In this document: one piece after another, positions 1-9,351 of the stretch
Position numbering within the stretch: the first letter of the stretch is position 1
Layout: every line of letters begins with the position of its first letter
Translations under genes and position numbers: made by a program
The notes under the pieces: generated by a model
Databases searched by the model: none
Told to the model about the DNA's origin: nothing
Seen by the model: only the letters and a program-made list of their open reading frames with translations
Assembly: GCF_040939785.1 (NCBI RefSeq)
Contig: NZ_CP162553.1
Span: 7,087,001 to 7,151,000, forward strand
Direction: 5' to 3'
From: Bradyrhizobium lupini
GTDB taxonomy: Bacteria > Pseudomonadota > Alphaproteobacteria > Rhizobiales > Xanthobacteraceae
DNA length: 64,000 nt

Positions 1-331
1 CTATGCGGTGGTCGAGACCGCCGGCAACAAGCTGACCTGGGTGTCGCTGAAGCCGGTGACGGGGCGCACCCACCAGCTGCGCGCCCACATGGAACATATC
101 GGCCACCCCATCGTCGGCGATCCCAAATATTTCAACATCGAGAACTGGCAACTGCCGGGCGGCCTGCAAAACCGGCTGCACCTGCTGGCGCGCCGCATTG
201 TCATCCCGCATCCCCGCGGCGGCTTCATTGATGCGACCGCGCCGCTGCCGCAGCACATGCAGCAGTCATGGAACCTGCTCGGGCTCGATGCGAGCCGGTT
301 TGATCCGATCGAGAACGCGCCGGAAGAGTAA
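1..331 (+). CDS. RluA-family 23S rRNA pseudouridine synthase, C-terminal part (cut by window start)
   Basis: Open from the first bases in the frame starting at base 2, ending at TAA 329-331. The visible part has the RluA-family segment G-R-T-H-Q-L-R-A-H followed by H-P-I-V-G-D-P-K-Y, which lies after the catalytic Asp region in RluC/RluD-type enzymes. The family isomerises specific uridines in large-subunit rRNA (some members act on tRNA). The N-terminal catalytic domain and any S4 domain are outside the window, so the RluC/RluD/RluA subtype cannot be decided. Confidence 0.85.
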   Translation, partial: YAVVETAGNKLTWVSLKPVTGRTHQLRAHMEHIGHPIVGDPKYFNIENWQLPGGLQNRLHLLARRIVIPHPRGGFIDATAPLPQHMQQSWNLLGLDASRFDPIENAPEE

Positions 332-381
332 TTGAGTTTGCAATCGGGTTGCTTCGCTGCGCTCCGAATAATGAAGCCCGC

Positions 382-828
382 TCAATTCCGAAACTGCTCT
401 AGAAACGTCCGCAGGCTATCGTGCGGGCTCTCGACATCCGTGATCAACCAGCCCTCGGGCCCGCTGACCAGGATGAAGTTCAGAGTCACCGGCCGGCCGC
501 GGTTGTCGAAATTCGCCGCGACATAGGTCTTGTCGTATTGCCTGCGAATGACCGCGATCGCGACCGGGCCGAGCTTCCAGCTCGGGCTCTGCACCAGGAA
601 ATCGTAGGGCTCGACCCGCGGCGCGGACCACACCTTGCGCAAAGAGGGGGCGAAGAATTGCCGGGCGGTGGCGCCATCCTGCGGCAGGCCTTTTGAGAGC
701 TCCGGCGCGCCCTGGCCGTAATGAGCGTAGACGTTGCGGACCACCGATTCCGGAGTCCGAAAGCCGCCCTGCGCCGCGGCCGGCCAAAACCCGGCGACCA
801 GAGCCACAATGCCCGCAAGTTCCCTCAT
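382..828 (-). CDS. Small secreted protein, function unknown
   Basis: 148 residues. The N-terminus (MRELAGIVALVAGFWPAAAQ) is a clear Sec signal peptide with an Ala-rich cleavage region, so a periplasmic location is likely. The mature part contains SVVRNVYAHYG and a C-terminal GWLITDVESP segment, reminiscent of DUF3828-like periplasmic proteins, but I cannot confirm the family. It is convergent with the pseudouridine synthase and divergent from the ATP12 gene. Confidence 0.7.
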   Translation of the reverse strand: MRELAGIVALVAGFWPAAAQGGFRTPESVVRNVYAHYGQGAPELSKGLPQDGATARQFFAPSLRKVWSAPRVEPYDFLVQSPSWKLGPVAIAVIRRQYDKTYVAANFDNRGRPVTLNFILVSGPEGWLITDVESPHDSLRTFLEQFRN

Positions 829-902
829 ACCTGCCGCTCGCTTTATCGGTCGTCGCTCTTACCTTACAAGCCTAGCATTGAGTGATCAGGGCCGAAAACC
901 AG

Positions 903-1697
903 ATGCGCGAATTGTTCGATGAAGCTGCGGGGCGATCCCCGCTTGATCCGCAGGAGTTGGTCCGCCAGGCCTCGCGCGTGCCGCTGCGCAAGCGCTTCTA
1001 CAAGGAGGTGGGGGTCGCTGAGGCTGAGGGCGGCTTTGCCATCACGCTTGACGGCAAGGCGATCCGCACGCCGTCCGGCCGCCAGGTGATCATCCCTGCG
1101 CGCGTGCTAGCCGACGCAGTGGCTGCCGAGTGGGCGGATCAGAAAGAGACGATCAATCCCATGACGATGCCGCTGACGCGGATCGCCAATAGCGTGGTCG
1201 AGGGCGTCGTCGACTGCGTCGATCTCGTCAGCGACGACCTCGCAAAGTATCTCCAGTCCGATCTGCTGTTCTATCGCGCCGGCCATCCCGAGGGGCTCGT
1301 CGCCCGCGAGGCCGCGCATTGGGACCCAGTGTTGTTCTGGGCCGCTGAGACGCTGGGAGCGCATTTCATCCTGTCCGAAGGCGTCATGCCTGTAACGCAG
1401 CCGGAGGCGGGCGTCCAGGCCGCGCGTGCGGCGCTGCCGGGGGATGCCTGGTCGGTCGCCGCCCTCCACGTGATCACCACCCTGACCGGCTCGGCCCTGC
1501 TGGCGCTGGCGCTGGCCCATGGCGTGCGCGATGCCGGCCAGGTCTGGGCGGCGGCTTATGTCGATGAGGACTGGAATGCCGAGAAATGGGGAGTCGACGA
1601 GGAAGCCGCCAGCCGCCGCGCCGCCCGCCTCAAGGACTTTCATGCCGCCGTGACCGTTTTGGCCGCTGTGAACGCGCCCGCGGCCAAAGGTCCTTAA
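903..1697 (+). CDS. ATP12 family chaperone (F1-ATPase assembly)
   Basis: 264 residues from ATG 903; an in-frame GTG at 882 would add seven residues, but the protein family normally begins near MRELFDEA. Family features are RKRFYKEVGV near the start, the block LDGKAIRTPSGR, WADQKETINPMTMPLTR, and DLLFYRAGHPEGL. ATP12 binds the F1 alpha subunit during assembly in mitochondria; alphaproteobacterial homologues are presumed to do the same for bacterial ATP synthase. It follows an rRNA pseudouridine synthase. Confidence 0.9.
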   Translation: MRELFDEAAGRSPLDPQELVRQASRVPLRKRFYKEVGVAEAEGGFAITLDGKAIRTPSGRQVIIPARVLADAVAAEWADQKETINPMTMPLTRIANSVVEGVVDCVDLVSDDLAKYLQSDLLFYRAGHPEGLVAREAAHWDPVLFWAAETLGAHFILSEGVMPVTQPEAGVQAARAALPGDAWSVAALHVITTLTGSALLALALAHGVRDAGQVWAAAYVDEDWNAEKWGVDEEAASRRAARLKDFHAAVTVLAAVNAPAAKGP

Positions 1698-1754
1698 CGA
1701 GAGGTTTACGAGGGCGGCCTTAGGGTAGGGCCTACGCTCCCCAGGCCCCTCGCT

Positions 1755-3352
1755 ATGCCGACGCCGATAAGCTCGATCGTTCCCGTCAGTGCCGCCAGCC
1801 CTGTTGCTGACGCGGTGACGCCCGATCTTGTGCTGCAGGCCGGCAGCGTCGTCGACGCAAGAGTCGTCAGCGTGCTCGCCGATAATCTGGTGCGGATCGC
1901 GATCGCCAACCTGTCGATGGATGTGATGTCCGAGGTGGCGCTGGCACCAGGCCAAAATCTCCAGCTTGCGGTGTCGCAGAACGGCGGCACCATCCGGCTC
2001 GCCGTCATGGGCGGGGCAGGCGAGGCGAGCGCCGATCAGGTCACGCTGACGCCGGCTGCGGCCTCGCTGGTTGACAGCCCGCCGATTGCTCCGTCGGCGA
2101 GCGCGGGACGCAACGTGCTGACGCCATCGGAGCAGGTCGCCGTTACCGCAGCTTCGGCCGAGGCGGTCACAAAGCAGGGCAGCCAGGCGCCGCTGTTCGC
2201 CAATCTGGCCGCGGTCGTCACCGGCAGCGATCTTCCGGCGGGGCTGAAGCAGGCAATGCTGGGCGTGCTGGCGCAGCAGACGCCGCTCAACACCGGGCTC
2301 GATGGCGGCGACATTGAATCCGCATTCCAAAATCCGGCCTATTCCTCGAAGCCTCGCTCGCCGAGGGCGCGACGTCGTCCTCCGGCACGATGCCGGACCT
2401 GAAGGCGGCATTGCTGGTGCTGCGCCAAACGCTGACGACGCTCGAGGCGATTGCGCCACAGGCGCAAGGTGCCGCGCTTCCGGCTGGTACCGTGGCGACA
2501 CCGCAGCTCACTGCCGCGGAGACGCAGGCCGCATTGCCCGCAACCGAACCCGAGATCGCCCAATCACCGGAAATGCCGCGCAGCGTCAATATCGCAGCCT
2601 CTGTGTTGGCGGACATCGCTGGCGGTGCTCCGCAGGCCGCGGTGCCGCGGGCCATGACCGCAGGCCTTGCCGCGAGCCTCCTGCAAGAGATCACGCAAAG
2701 CCTGCCGCGAATGACGGGAAACGTGCCGGGCTCGAACAAGGCCGTACCCGAGGGACATATTTTCGAAGCCGCCGCGCGCGCGACGCCACCACCGGTTCGC
2801 GGCGCGCTGCCGTCGCCGCAATTCATTGCCTCGCCGTCACTCGTACCGGATACGCCGCTCGCTGCGACCGTGCATCGCCTGCTCGATGACACCGATGCCG
2901 CTCTCGCGCGCCAGACGTTGCTCCAGGTTGCTTCGCTCCCCGATCGCACCGACGCCAGCGGTCACAAGATTGATCCGAGCGTGCCGCAGTGGAATTTCGA
3001 GATTCCATTCGCAACGCCGCAGGGCACGGCAATGGCGCAGTTCGAGATCTCGCGCGACGGCGGCAATGAATCCGCCGATCCCGCCAGGCGCGCCTGGCGC
3101 GCGCGCTTCACGCTGAATGTCCAGCCGGCCGGCCCCGTGCACGCTTTGATTACGCTCAACGGTGACAAGACCTTCGTGCGGATGTGGGCGGAGCGGCCGA
3201 CGACCGCACAGCAGCTTCGCGCCGGAATCGGCGAGCTCAACCAGGCACTGACCAGGGCCGAGCTCAAGCCCGGCGACATCCTGGTCCGCGATGGCACGCC
3301 GCCACAGCCCGCACCGGCCCGCGCCGGCCACTTTCTGGATCGCGCTACATGA
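1755..3352 (+). pseudogene. FliK-like (flagellar hook-length control C-domain) protein, frameshifted
   Basis: Two overlapping frames make one protein: residues 1-192 in the frame of ATG 1755, then, after the AAAA run at 2329-2332, the frame that runs to TGA 3350-3352. One extra base in that run restores about 532 continuous residues. The first half is Ala/Pro/Val-rich and low complexity, as in FliK. The C-terminal part (PVHALITLNGDKTFVRMWAE, then a helix with LRAGIGELNQAL) resembles the Flg_hook/FliK C-terminal domain that signals export specificity. It overlaps the FlhB-like gene by 4 bp (ATGA). Either a base-calling error or a real mutation; no other flagellar genes are nearby. Confidence 0.72.
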
Positions 3353-3609
3353 GCGACCCGTCGAAGCTTGCGATTGCGCTGCATTACGAGAGGGGCAGCA
3401 ACGCGCCGGTCGTCGTCGCCAAGGGCAAGGGCACGATCGGCGAAAAAATCGTCGAGATCGCCAAGGCCAACGACATCCCGATCGAGGAGAACGAGATCCT
3501 GGCCGGTGCGCTCTCCAAGGTCGAACTCGGCGAGGAGATCCCGCCGGACCTCTACAAGGCCGTCGCCGAGGTGCTGGTGTTCGTGCTGCGGCTGTCGGGC
3601 AGGCGGTAG
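3349..3609 (+). CDS. FlhB-like export-apparatus C-terminal domain protein (EscU/YscU/HrcU family)
   Basis: 86 residues; ATG 3349 overlaps the FliK-like stop. It matches only the cytoplasmic C-terminal domain of FlhB: ALHYERGSNAPVVVAKGKG, then IAKANDIPIEENEILAGAL and EEIPPDLYKAVAEVLVFV. The autocleavage motif Asn-Pro-Thr-His of FlhB is replaced by Ser-Asn-Ala-Pro, so substrate-switch cleavage is unlikely. Free-standing FlhB-CTD proteins paired with a FliK-like protein are known (YlqH/YlqG in Bacillus), with no settled role. Confidence 0.85.
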   Translation: MSDPSKLAIALHYERGSNAPVVVAKGKGTIGEKIVEIAKANDIPIEENEILAGALSKVELGEEIPPDLYKAVAEVLVFVLRLSGRR

Positions 3610-3679
3610 CTGTCATCGTTTCACCACGTTAGCGGCTGCATGGTCGCGGGCCATCTTCATCGCGTAACGGACATCGCCA

Positions 3680-4498
3680 GTGCTTACCCGCCGTTCCACT
3701 CTCGGCCTTCTCGCCGCAACCGCGATCCTGCCATCGCGTGCATTCGCTCACGTCGCGCCACCGCGAAATGAAATCCGTGACAGCCTCGCAAAGCGCTTCA
3801 CTGACCTCGGCACGGCGGGGACGTTCGTCGGCTACAAGGTCGAGGACTATCTGGTCGTCGCCAGCGACAAGGAACGTTCGGGCGAGGCGAAGCTGCCGGC
3901 TTCGACCTTCAAGATTCCGAACTCGTTGATTGCGCTCGAAACCGGCGTGGTCACTGACCCCGACAAGGACGTATTTCCCTGGGACGGCGTGAAGCGTCCG
4001 ATCGAGGCCTGGAACAAGGACCACACGCTGCGCAGCGCGATTCTCGTCAGCGCGGTGCCGGTCTATCAGGAGATCGCGCGCCGGATCGGGCAAGAACGCA
4101 TGCAAAAGTACGTCGATCTGTTCGACTATGGCAATCGCGACATCGGCGGCGGCATCGACCAGTTCTGGCTCACCGGCGCCTTGCGCATCGATCCGGTCGA
4201 GCAGGTCGATTTCATCGACCGGCTGCGCCGCCGCGCACTGCCGATCTCGAAACGCAGCCAGGATCTCGTCGCTGACATCCTGCCGGTGACCAAGGTCGGC
4301 GATAGCGTCATTCGCGCCAAGTCCGGGCTGCTTGGCGCCGAGCGCGGCGAGCCATCGCTTGGCTGGATGGTGGGCTGGGCCGAGAAGGGCGAAGCGCGCA
4401 CCGTGTTCGCGCTCAACATGGACTGCAAGGAGCCGCGCCTGGTCGGAGAGCGCATGCCGCTGACGCAAGCCTGCCTTGCCGAGATCGGCGCTATCTAG
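3680..4498 (+). CDS. Class D (OXA-type) beta-lactamase
   Basis: 272 residues from GTG 3680. The N-terminus has a twin arginine (LTRRSTLGLLAAT) and an Ala-x-Ala end, so Tat or Sec export to the periplasm. Class D active-site elements are in order: STFK at about residue 75 (Ser nucleophile, Lys to be carbamylated), Ser-x-Val at about 118 (SAVPVYQE), YGN at about 153, KSG at about 215, and a WMVGW segment. The enzyme hydrolyses beta-lactams; the spectrum cannot be read from sequence. It sits in core chromosomal context without mobile elements, so it looks intrinsic. Confidence 0.92.
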   Translation: MLTRRSTLGLLAATAILPSRAFAHVAPPRNEIRDSLAKRFTDLGTAGTFVGYKVEDYLVVASDKERSGEAKLPASTFKIPNSLIALETGVVTDPDKDVFPWDGVKRPIEAWNKDHTLRSAILVSAVPVYQEIARRIGQERMQKYVDLFDYGNRDIGGGIDQFWLTGALRIDPVEQVDFIDRLRRRALPISKRSQDLVADILPVTKVGDSVIRAKSGLLGAERGEPSLGWMVGWAEKGEARTVFALNMDCKEPRLVGERMPLTQACLAEIGAI

Positions 4499-4560
4499 CG
4501 ATACCGCGCTGGCGCCGCTCGACTAGCATCCCCCGGGTCAAGAAAAACCGGGAGGAGAAC

Positions 4561-5217
4561 ATGAACTCAACGCCACTCTGGCTGCCGTCGCTCACGCTTG
4601 CCGCCGCAGGCGGCTGGCTCGCCGCCACGATGTTTGCCGGTCCCGCCACCAGCAGGGAGCCGCGCTTTCCTCAGCTCACCATGGACCAGCTCGACGCCAA
4701 GCAGAAGCCCCTCGGCGAGCAGATCATGAAGGTCTCGAGCGTCGGCATCGGCGGTCCCTACAATCCGATGATCTGCAGCCCGGTGCTCGGCCAGCGCCTG
4801 TTCGACCTATTCCACTATCTGCGCTGGGAGACCTCGGTCCCGACAAAACTCAACGAGTTCGCGATCCTGATCATCGGGCGGCAATGGCGCTCGCAGGTGG
4901 AGTGGTACGCCCATGCGCCGCTCGCGGCGAAAGCGGGCCTGTCGCCCGACATCGTCGCGGAGCTGAAGGCCAATAAGCGGCCTGCGAACATGGCCGAGGA
5001 CGAGGCCGTCGTCTACGACTTCGTCACCGAGCTCACCGCGACGAAGAAGGTCGGCGACGAAACCTTCGCGCGCGCGAAGAAGGTCTTCAACGACCAGCAG
5101 ATCGTCGACCTCACCGCGGTCGCCGGCAATTACGTGATGGTCGCGATGTTGCTCGCAATGGCCGAAGAGACCGTGCCGCCGGACAAGCAGGAGCCGTTCA
5201 AGCCGGGCGAGCCGTAG
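4561..5217 (+). CDS. Carboxymuconolactone decarboxylase / AhpD-fold family protein, exported
   Basis: 218 residues; a good SD (GGGAGGAG) precedes ATG 4561. The N-terminus is a signal sequence or anchor (LPSLTLAAAGGWLAATMFAG). The core has the CMD-family helices: LRWETSVPTKLNEFAILIIG, then WRSQVEWYAHAPLAAKAGLS. The AhpD Cys-x-x-Cys pair is absent (EWYAH occupies that place), so peroxidase/disulfide chemistry is not expected. Substrate unknown. Confidence 0.8.
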   Translation: MNSTPLWLPSLTLAAAGGWLAATMFAGPATSREPRFPQLTMDQLDAKQKPLGEQIMKVSSVGIGGPYNPMICSPVLGQRLFDLFHYLRWETSVPTKLNEFAILIIGRQWRSQVEWYAHAPLAAKAGLSPDIVAELKANKRPANMAEDEAVVYDFVTELTATKKVGDETFARAKKVFNDQQIVDLTAVAGNYVMVAMLLAMAEETVPPDKQEPFKPGEP

Positions 5218-5221
5218 CCTT

Positions 5222-5307
5222 CGTCATTGCGAGGAGCGAAGCGACGAAGCAATCCAGACTGCCTCGGCGGAAAGATTCTGGATTGCTTCGCTGCGCTCGC
5301 AATGACG
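5222..5307. repeat. Chromosomal palindromic intergenic repeat, type A copy 1
   Basis: Large inverted repeat opening with CGTCATTGCGAG and closing with CTCGCAATGACG, with an inner pair AGCAATCCAG / CTGGATTGCTT. The same element recurs at 14031-14117 and, degenerate, at 22132-22206. It lies between convergent genes and could form a long transcript hairpin. Confidence 0.85.
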
Positions 5308-5324
5308 GAACATGTCGCGCTGGC

Positions 5325-6320
5325 CTAACCCAGCTTGAACAGCGCCTGCAAAAACTCCTCAACGGCCTTGCGCGACTCGGCGGCAGTCGTTGGATTGCCG
5401 CCGACATGCGGATTGAGCTCGACGCAAGCGTCCTGGTAGGTGAACGGCGCTTTCGTATCGGCGTTCATCAGCACGCCGCCGTCGCCTTCGCGGATCTGGC
5501 AGTTGCGCACGGTCTGCGCACCCGTGGACACGGCAACCGTATTGACGCCGAGCAGCCCACTGTCAAAACCATGCGCGCTGTCGGGGTATTCGGTCAGCAC
5601 CACGTCGCGGCCGGCCGTCTTGAGCCGCTTGATGAAAGCCTTGCAGCTCTTGACGGGATTGTAGTCGTCGGGCGTGCCGTGGAAGATGCGGATCGGGCGC
5701 GCGGCGATGTCCGTGTCGTTCTGATAGGTCGTCGAACAGTCGGGGTAGAAGGGAATGTAGGCGGCGAACTGGATGCCGGACTTGTTCCAGAGCTTGTGGA
5801 AGCGCTCGAGGCTCGCATAAAGCGTCGCCTGTCCGCCGCGTGAAAAGCCCATCAGCACGATGCGATCCGGATCGACGCGGGGATGCTTTGCAAGGATCTC
5901 CAACGAGCGGTAGATGTCGATGACGAGGTTGAGCCGACCGAGCAGGGCCTGGTTCGGCCCCACCACCGTCAGCCCGCGGCCGGTAAAGCCGTCGATCACG
6001 AAAGTCGAGATGCCCATGGCGTTGAACGCGTGCACCCAGGCTTCGGTCGTTGCGCCGACGCCGCTCGAGCCGTGCATCAGCACCACGACGGGGAGTTTTC
6101 CGCTGCCTTGCGCCACGCGCAGCTCGCCGGCGACCGTCACCGGCTTGCCGGCCGCGGCGTCGCCGCTGAGGAATTGCTGGTCGGAGAGGGTGAGCGAGGG
6201 GATCGGGTAGATCTCGGCGCGGGTGGCGACTTCCCGGGGAAGCGATTGTGCGTTGGCGCCCATGCCGACGAACAGCGTTGAAATGCAGAGCGCCATGGCG
6301 ACGCGGAATGCCGTCGGCAT
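5325..6320 (-). CDS. Dienelactone-hydrolase-like alpha/beta hydrolase, secreted
   Basis: 331 residues from ATG 6320, chosen because GGGGGAGG lies just upstream and the signal peptide (TAFRVAMALCISTLFVGMGANAQ) follows directly. Alpha/beta-hydrolase features: oxyanion region VVLMHGSSGVG, nucleophile elbow GFSRGG, an acid in IFHGTPDDYNP and a His in DSAHGFD. Cysteines in YPDCS, KSCK, RNCQ and DACVE suggest disulfides in the periplasm. Probably an esterase or lactonase; substrate unknown. Confidence 0.85.
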   Translation of the reverse strand: MPTAFRVAMALCISTLFVGMGANAQSLPREVATRAEIYPIPSLTLSDQQFLSGDAAAGKPVTVAGELRVAQGSGKLPVVVLMHGSSGVGATTEAWVHAFNAMGISTFVIDGFTGRGLTVVGPNQALLGRLNLVIDIYRSLEILAKHPRVDPDRIVLMGFSRGGQATLYASLERFHKLWNKSGIQFAAYIPFYPDCSTTYQNDTDIAARPIRIFHGTPDDYNPVKSCKAFIKRLKTAGRDVVLTEYPDSAHGFDSGLLGVNTVAVSTGAQTVRNCQIREGDGGVLMNADTKAPFTYQDACVELNPHVGGNPTTAAESRKAVEEFLQALFKLG

Positions 6321-6399
6321 CGGATCCTCCCCCGTGATTTTCAGTGAGTAGAACAACAGGCCCGCGCGCTGTCAAATTGACGCAAGCCGGCGGTTCGCC

Positions 6400-6993
6400 T
6401 CAGGCGGTGTCAGGCTTCTTCACCGTCAGCGCCTGGTCGATCGCAAAACCGCCAATCTCGCTCATCGCCTGCGAGATCACGTCGCCCTTGCGGGCAAAGC
6501 CGGCAGAGAGGACATCGAACTGGGTGCGCGCCAGCCGCAGCACCTCGATTGGCACGGAGATGGCGGTCTCGTTGAAGCTGTCGACCGAGGCGTGCAGCGT
6601 CTCCAGCTCGCTTGTGAGCTTGCCGATATGGCTCTCGGCGTGCTGCATCAGGCCGAGCAGGTTGCCACGCTCGGCATCGAATGCCGCGCGCTCGGCCGCC
6701 GCGGCCGCGGTGACTTCGGCAAGCTGGCTGCGCAGCCCGTCGATTTGCTTGACCATGGCGTCGGACGCCATCTCACCGGCCTCGCGCAGGTCGCTGTTGC
6801 GCGTGTTCTCTTCGTGCTCCCGGTGATAGAGGCGTTCCGCCGACATCGCCCGTTGCGTCAGCGACTCGATCAGCGCGGCCGCGCGTAGCAGCATCTCGCC
6901 GTTCCGCCCCGACACCATGCTGGCCATGCGCCGCAGGAAGTCGGTGGTTTCGGACGATGGGTTCGGCGGCAGTGGAACGACCGTCGCGGACAT
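6400..6993 (-). CDS. Coiled-coil hypothetical protein
   Basis: 197 residues from ATG 6993; an 18-residue longer frame begins at 7047. The middle (about 60-150) is a long charged helical stretch with heptad character (AERLYHREHEENTRNSDLRE, LRSQLAEVTAAAAAERAAFD). There is no signal peptide or membrane segment. I do not recognise a family; the composition suggests a cytoplasmic structural or partner-binding protein. Confidence 0.7.
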   Translation of the reverse strand: MSATVVPLPPNPSSETTDFLRRMASMVSGRNGEMLLRAAALIESLTQRAMSAERLYHREHEENTRNSDLREAGEMASDAMVKQIDGLRSQLAEVTAAAAAERAAFDAERGNLLGLMQHAESHIGKLTSELETLHASVDSFNETAISVPIEVLRLARTQFDVLSAGFARKGDVISQAMSEIGGFAIDQALTVKKPDTA

Positions 6994-7144
6994 GAGGTGA
7001 TGCTTGCAGCCGGAAATGATGACCGCCGCCGTACCGACTGAGCTCACGCAACATTCGGCGCCTGATCGTAAACGTGAGCAAGCCTGAATCGGCAGGTCCG
7101 GTCAACCGGGCCGGGCCGCCATATTTACGGGCAGCGCGCTGCGG

Positions 7145-7549
7145 TCAGGTATCCTTCTGCCGGCCGATCCGGCCGAGATGGGTGAAGCCGAATCCGGCCG
7201 AATATTTCAGGCCATAGCCCAGCGCCCGGTCGATGCCGATATGGGCGAGCCAGATCAAGGCGATGGACAGGGTGAGCGGCGAGGCGAGGCCGAAGCCGAG
7301 CGTCAGCAGCGCGACCGGCGCCATGTAGCTGTGGGCGGCGTTGTAGACCATCGCGCCGAGTTTGGCGTCCGACAGGTATGCCAGGAAGCTGAGATCGGGG
7401 ACGAAGAACAGCAGTGCGAACACCAGCCATGAGCCGTCCCAGGCCCAGTAGAGCATCACCATCCCCACAAACAGGGTCAGGCCCTCCAGCCGCAGCAGGA
7501 TGTTGACGCCGCCCGTCGCCGCGCCGGTCTCGGCCGCTCCTTCGGTCAT
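7145..7549 (-). CDS. DUF4260 family integral membrane protein
   Basis: 134 residues from ATG 7549 (a longer frame reaches 7642). Four hydrophobic segments: LEGLTLFVGMVMLYWAW, SWLVFALLFFVPDLSFLAYL, an AHSYMAPVALLTLGFGL segment, and SIALIWLAHIGIDRALGYGL. The ending LKYSAGFGFTHLG matches the DUF4260 signature. Function unknown; inner membrane. Divergent from the acyl-CoA carboxylase gene. Confidence 0.85.
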   Translation of the reverse strand: MTEGAAETGAATGGVNILLRLEGLTLFVGMVMLYWAWDGSWLVFALLFFVPDLSFLAYLSDAKLGAMVYNAAHSYMAPVALLTLGFGLASPLTLSIALIWLAHIGIDRALGYGLKYSAGFGFTHLGRIGRQKDT

Positions 7550-7698
7550 GCCCGTCTCCCAGGCAAAACTTTGAAATTCCTTGCGCTTTCCCGCTGCGGC
7601 AAGGCAGCCCTGCGGGACCGAAAGCCGCTTCCCGGCCCGCAAAATGCCGTGTTAGAACCCCCGGCAATCGCATTTAGGCTAAGAACTGGCGGGAGCAA

Positions 7699-9231
7699 AT
7701 GAAGAATATCCTGGACGCCCTTGAAGACCGTCGCGCCGGCGCAAAGCTCGGCGGCGGCGAGAAGCGCATCGAGGCGCAGCACGCCCGCGGCAAGCTGACC
7801 GCACGTGAGCGCATCGAGCTCTTGCTCGACAAGGGATCGTTCGAGGAATTCGACATGTTCGTCGAGCACCGCTCCACCGAGTTCGGCATGGAGAAGAACA
7901 AGGTGCCCGGCGACGGCGTCGTCACCGGCTGGGGCACCGTCAACGGCCGCAAGACGTTTGTCTTCGCCAAGGATTTCACGGTGTTCGGCGGCTCGCTGTC
8001 GGAAACGCACGCGCTGAAAATCACAAAGCTCCAGGACATGGCGATGAAGGCGCGTGCGCCCATCATCGGCCTGTATGACGCTGGCGGCGCCCGCATCCAG
8101 GAGGGCGTCGCAGCCCTGGCCGGCTATTCCTACGTGTTCCGCCGCAACGTGCTCGCCTCCGGCGTGATCCCGCAGATCTCCGTCATCATGGGTCCCTGCG
8201 CTGGCGGCGACGTCTATTCGCCCGCGATGACCGACTTCATCTTCATGGTGAAGAACACCAGCTACATGTTCGTCACCGGCCCCGACGTGGTGAAGACCGT
8301 CACCAACGAGGTCGTCACGGCGGAAGAGCTCGGCGGTGCCTCGGTGCACGCCACGCGCTCCTCGATCGCCGACGGCGCCTTCGAGAACGACGTCGAGACG
8401 CTCTTGCAGATGCGGCGCCTGATCGACTTCCTGCCGTCCAACAACACCGACGGCGTGCCGGAATGGCCGAGCTTCGACGACATCGGCCGCGTCGACATGT
8501 CGCTCGATACGCTGATCCCCGACAATCCGAACAAGCCCTACGACATGAAGGAGCTGATCCTGAAGGTCGTGGACGAGGGCGACTTCTTCGAGATCGCGGA
8601 CGCTTTTGCCAAGAACATCGTCACCGGCTTCGGCCGCATCGCGGGCCGCACGGTGGGCTTCGTCGCCAACCAGCCCATGGTGCTGGCCGGCGTGCTCGAC
8701 TCCGACGCTTCGCGCAAGGCGGCGCGCTTCGTGCGTTTCTGCGATGCCTTCAACATCCCGATCGTCACCTTCGTCGACGTGCCGGGCTTCCTGCCGGGCA
8801 CCGCGCAGGAATATGGCGGCCTGATCAAGCACGGCGCGAAACTGCTGTTCGCCTATTCGCAGTGCACCGTGCCGCTGGTCACCATCATCACCCGCAAGGC
8901 CTATGGCGGCGCCTTCGACGTCATGGCTTCCAAGGAGATCGGCGCCGACATGAACTATGCCTGGCCGACCGCCCAGATCGCGGTGATGGGCGCCAAGGGC
9001 GCGGTCGAGATCATCTTCCGCGCCGACATCGGCGACCCCGACAAGATCGCCGCGCGTACCAAGGAATACGAAGACCGTTTCCTCTCCCCCTTCATCGCCG
9101 CCGAGCGCGGCTACATCGACGACGTCATCATGCCGCACTCGACCCGCAAGCGGATCGCGCGGGCGCTGTCGATGCTGAAGGACAAGAAAGTGGAAACGCC
9201 GGCGAAGAAGCACGACAATTTGCCGTTGTGA
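7699..9231 (+). CDS. pccB: Acyl-CoA carboxylase (propionyl-CoA type) beta subunit
   Basis: 510 residues, full length for the carboxyltransferase family. N-terminal [20 protein letters not shown], the oxyanion and CoA-site regions [15 protein letters not shown] and [13 protein letters not shown], and the C-terminal carboxybiotin domain ([27 protein letters not shown]) are all present. It transfers CO2 from carboxybiotin to propionyl-CoA or a related acyl-CoA, feeding methylmalonyl-CoA metabolism. The biotin carboxylase subunit (pccA) is not adjacent, so it must be encoded elsewhere. The propionyl-CoA assignment rests on similarity. Confidence 0.92.
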   Translation: MKNILDALEDRRAGAKLGGGEKRIEAQHARGKLTARERIELLLDKGSFEEFDMFVEHRSTEFGMEKNKVPGDGVVTGWGTVNGRKTFVFAKDFTVFGGSLSETHALKITKLQDMAMKARAPIIGLYDAGGARIQEGVAALAGYSYVFRRNVLASGVIPQISVIMGPCAGGDVYSPAMTDFIFMVKNTSYMFVTGPDVVKTVTNEVVTAEELGGASVHATRSSIADGAFENDVETLLQMRRLIDFLPSNNTDGVPEWPSFDDIGRVDMSLDTLIPDNPNKPYDMKELILKVVDEGDFFEIADAFAKNIVTGFGRIAGRTVGFVANQPMVLAGVLDSDASRKAARFVRFCDAFNIPIVTFVDVPGFLPGTAQEYGGLIKHGAKLLFAYSQCTVPLVTIITRKAYGGAFDVMASKEIGADMNYAWPTAQIAVMGAKGAVEIIFRADIGDPDKIAARTKEYEDRFLSPFIAAERGYIDDVIMPHSTRKRIARALSMLKDKKVETPAKKHDNLPL

Positions 9232-9236
9232 CGCCT

Positions 9237-9312
9237 CGTAGCCCGGATGAGTGAAGCGACATCCGGGTTCTTCGTCAAGCTTCCCGCATGTCGCTTTGCT
9301 CATGCGGGCTAC
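9237..9312. repeat. Intergenic palindromic repeat (GTAGCCCGGATGAG family)
   Basis: Imperfect inverted repeat: GTAGCCCGGATGAGTGAAGC at the left and GCTTTGCTCATGCGGGCTAC at the right, directly after the pccB stop. It probably folds in RNA as a long hairpin and may act as a terminator or mRNA-stabilising element. Structurally distinct from the type A and type B repeats. Confidence 0.7.
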
Positions 9313-9351
9313 CGATTCTGTTTCTGAGTTGGCATCCTCGATCCAAATCCA

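Noticed and set aside
1107..2501. 464-aa minus-strand ORF
   Set aside because: Shadow of the ATP12 and FliK-like genes in GC-rich DNA; Arg/His/Gly-rich with no motif.
7546..9303. 585-aa minus-strand ORF opposite pccB
   Set aside because: Mirror frame of a highly conserved gene; composition (His, Asp, Val, Arg) typical of antisense reading.
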